NCBI RefSeq assembly: GCF_030936135.1
Contig: NC_082637.1
Span: forward strand, 13,963,001 to 14,027,000
Direction of reading: 5' to 3'
Length of the DNA stretch: 64,000 nt
Source of the DNA: Gavia stellata
Lineage: Eukaryota; Chordata; Aves; Gaviiformes; Gaviidae
The position numbers and the translations under genes were made by a program. Every line of letters begins with the position of its first letter. The stretch's first letter is position 1. The notes under the pieces were generated by a model that searched no databases, was not told the DNA's origin, and saw only the letters and a list, made by a program, of their open reading frames with translations. This document shows positions 63,820 to 64,000 of this stretch, in pieces.

Positions 63820-64000
63820 CTTCAACAATTTCTCCTTGATGAACTGATGCTGTCCTTTACTCAGCTATTATATTCTAGATGCTTATAAATAGCTTCTGTT
63901 CCAGAATTTTTTTCAGGAATTCAAGAGGAAGCAGACTAGTCTGCCAATCTGTAGTTCTCCCTGTCCTTCAAAAATTATTAATAAAGACAGTCACCATGCT
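63820..64000 (-). mobile_element. Possible ancient CR1-like LINE fragment at window edge, minus orientation
   Basis: The stretch 'cttctgttccagaatttttt...aggaattcaag...ctagtctgccaatctgtagttctccctgtcct' resembles a reversed segment of old CR1-type ORF2 (reading ...ENYRLAD... on the minus strand). It continues past the window end. Confidence 0.4.

Noticed and set aside
60000-64000. Possible SKP2 first exon or shared LMBRD2/SKP2 promoter
   Set aside because: The sequence is AT-rich without a CpG island, and no SKP2 coding text was found on the plus strand.

Overview
The window is vertebrate nuclear DNA, almost certainly from a bird. It carries two spliced genes with GT-AG introns, several CR1 LINE copies of avian type (some ending in the ATTCTRTGAT-like 3' terminus), and two solo retroviral LTRs. 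Both genes are on the minus strand. Their order, CAPSL then LMBRD2, matches human 5p13, which corresponds to the avian Z chromosome. The Z placement is inferred from synteny, not read from the sequence.

Layout. Positions 1-3.3 kb hold no recognisable gene. At 3320-3421 (minus) there is an intact second copy of the last coding exon of CAPSL. The four regular CAPSL coding exons lie at 8749-13361 and join in frame to a complete 208-residue protein with four EF-hands, the length I recall for human CAPSL. From 13.4 to 40.7 kb is a long interval without a gene. It holds a CpG-enriched patch (17.3-17.8 kb), a solo LTR (24936-25535), old and younger CR1 copies and simple repeats. In human this interval holds UGT3A1 and UGT3A2; I found no trace of them here. 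LMBRD2 fills 40679-59750: 17 coding exons that join without a break into 688 residues, plus a short stretch of 5'UTR. Its non-coding first exon and promoter must lie beyond the right edge, as must SKP2, the usual next gene.

The genes do not form an operon or a pathway. CAPSL is a calcium-binding protein of ciliated cells; LMBRD2 is a multi-pass membrane protein linked to GPCR signalling.

The most interesting observation is the duplicated CAPSL terminal exon. It has the same length (33 codons plus stop), the same phase, its own good splice acceptor and no disruption. It is about 77% identical in DNA, its amino-acid changes are mostly conservative, and the flanks have diverged. It would replace the second half of the EF4 loop and the C-terminus. 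Also notable are a solo LTR with a perfect 5-bp target duplication that begins only 28 nt inside intron 7 of LMBRD2, and a CR1 copy with a twin-priming-type inversion. All exon boundaries were read by eye from the sequence, and family assignments rest on memory of the human proteins.
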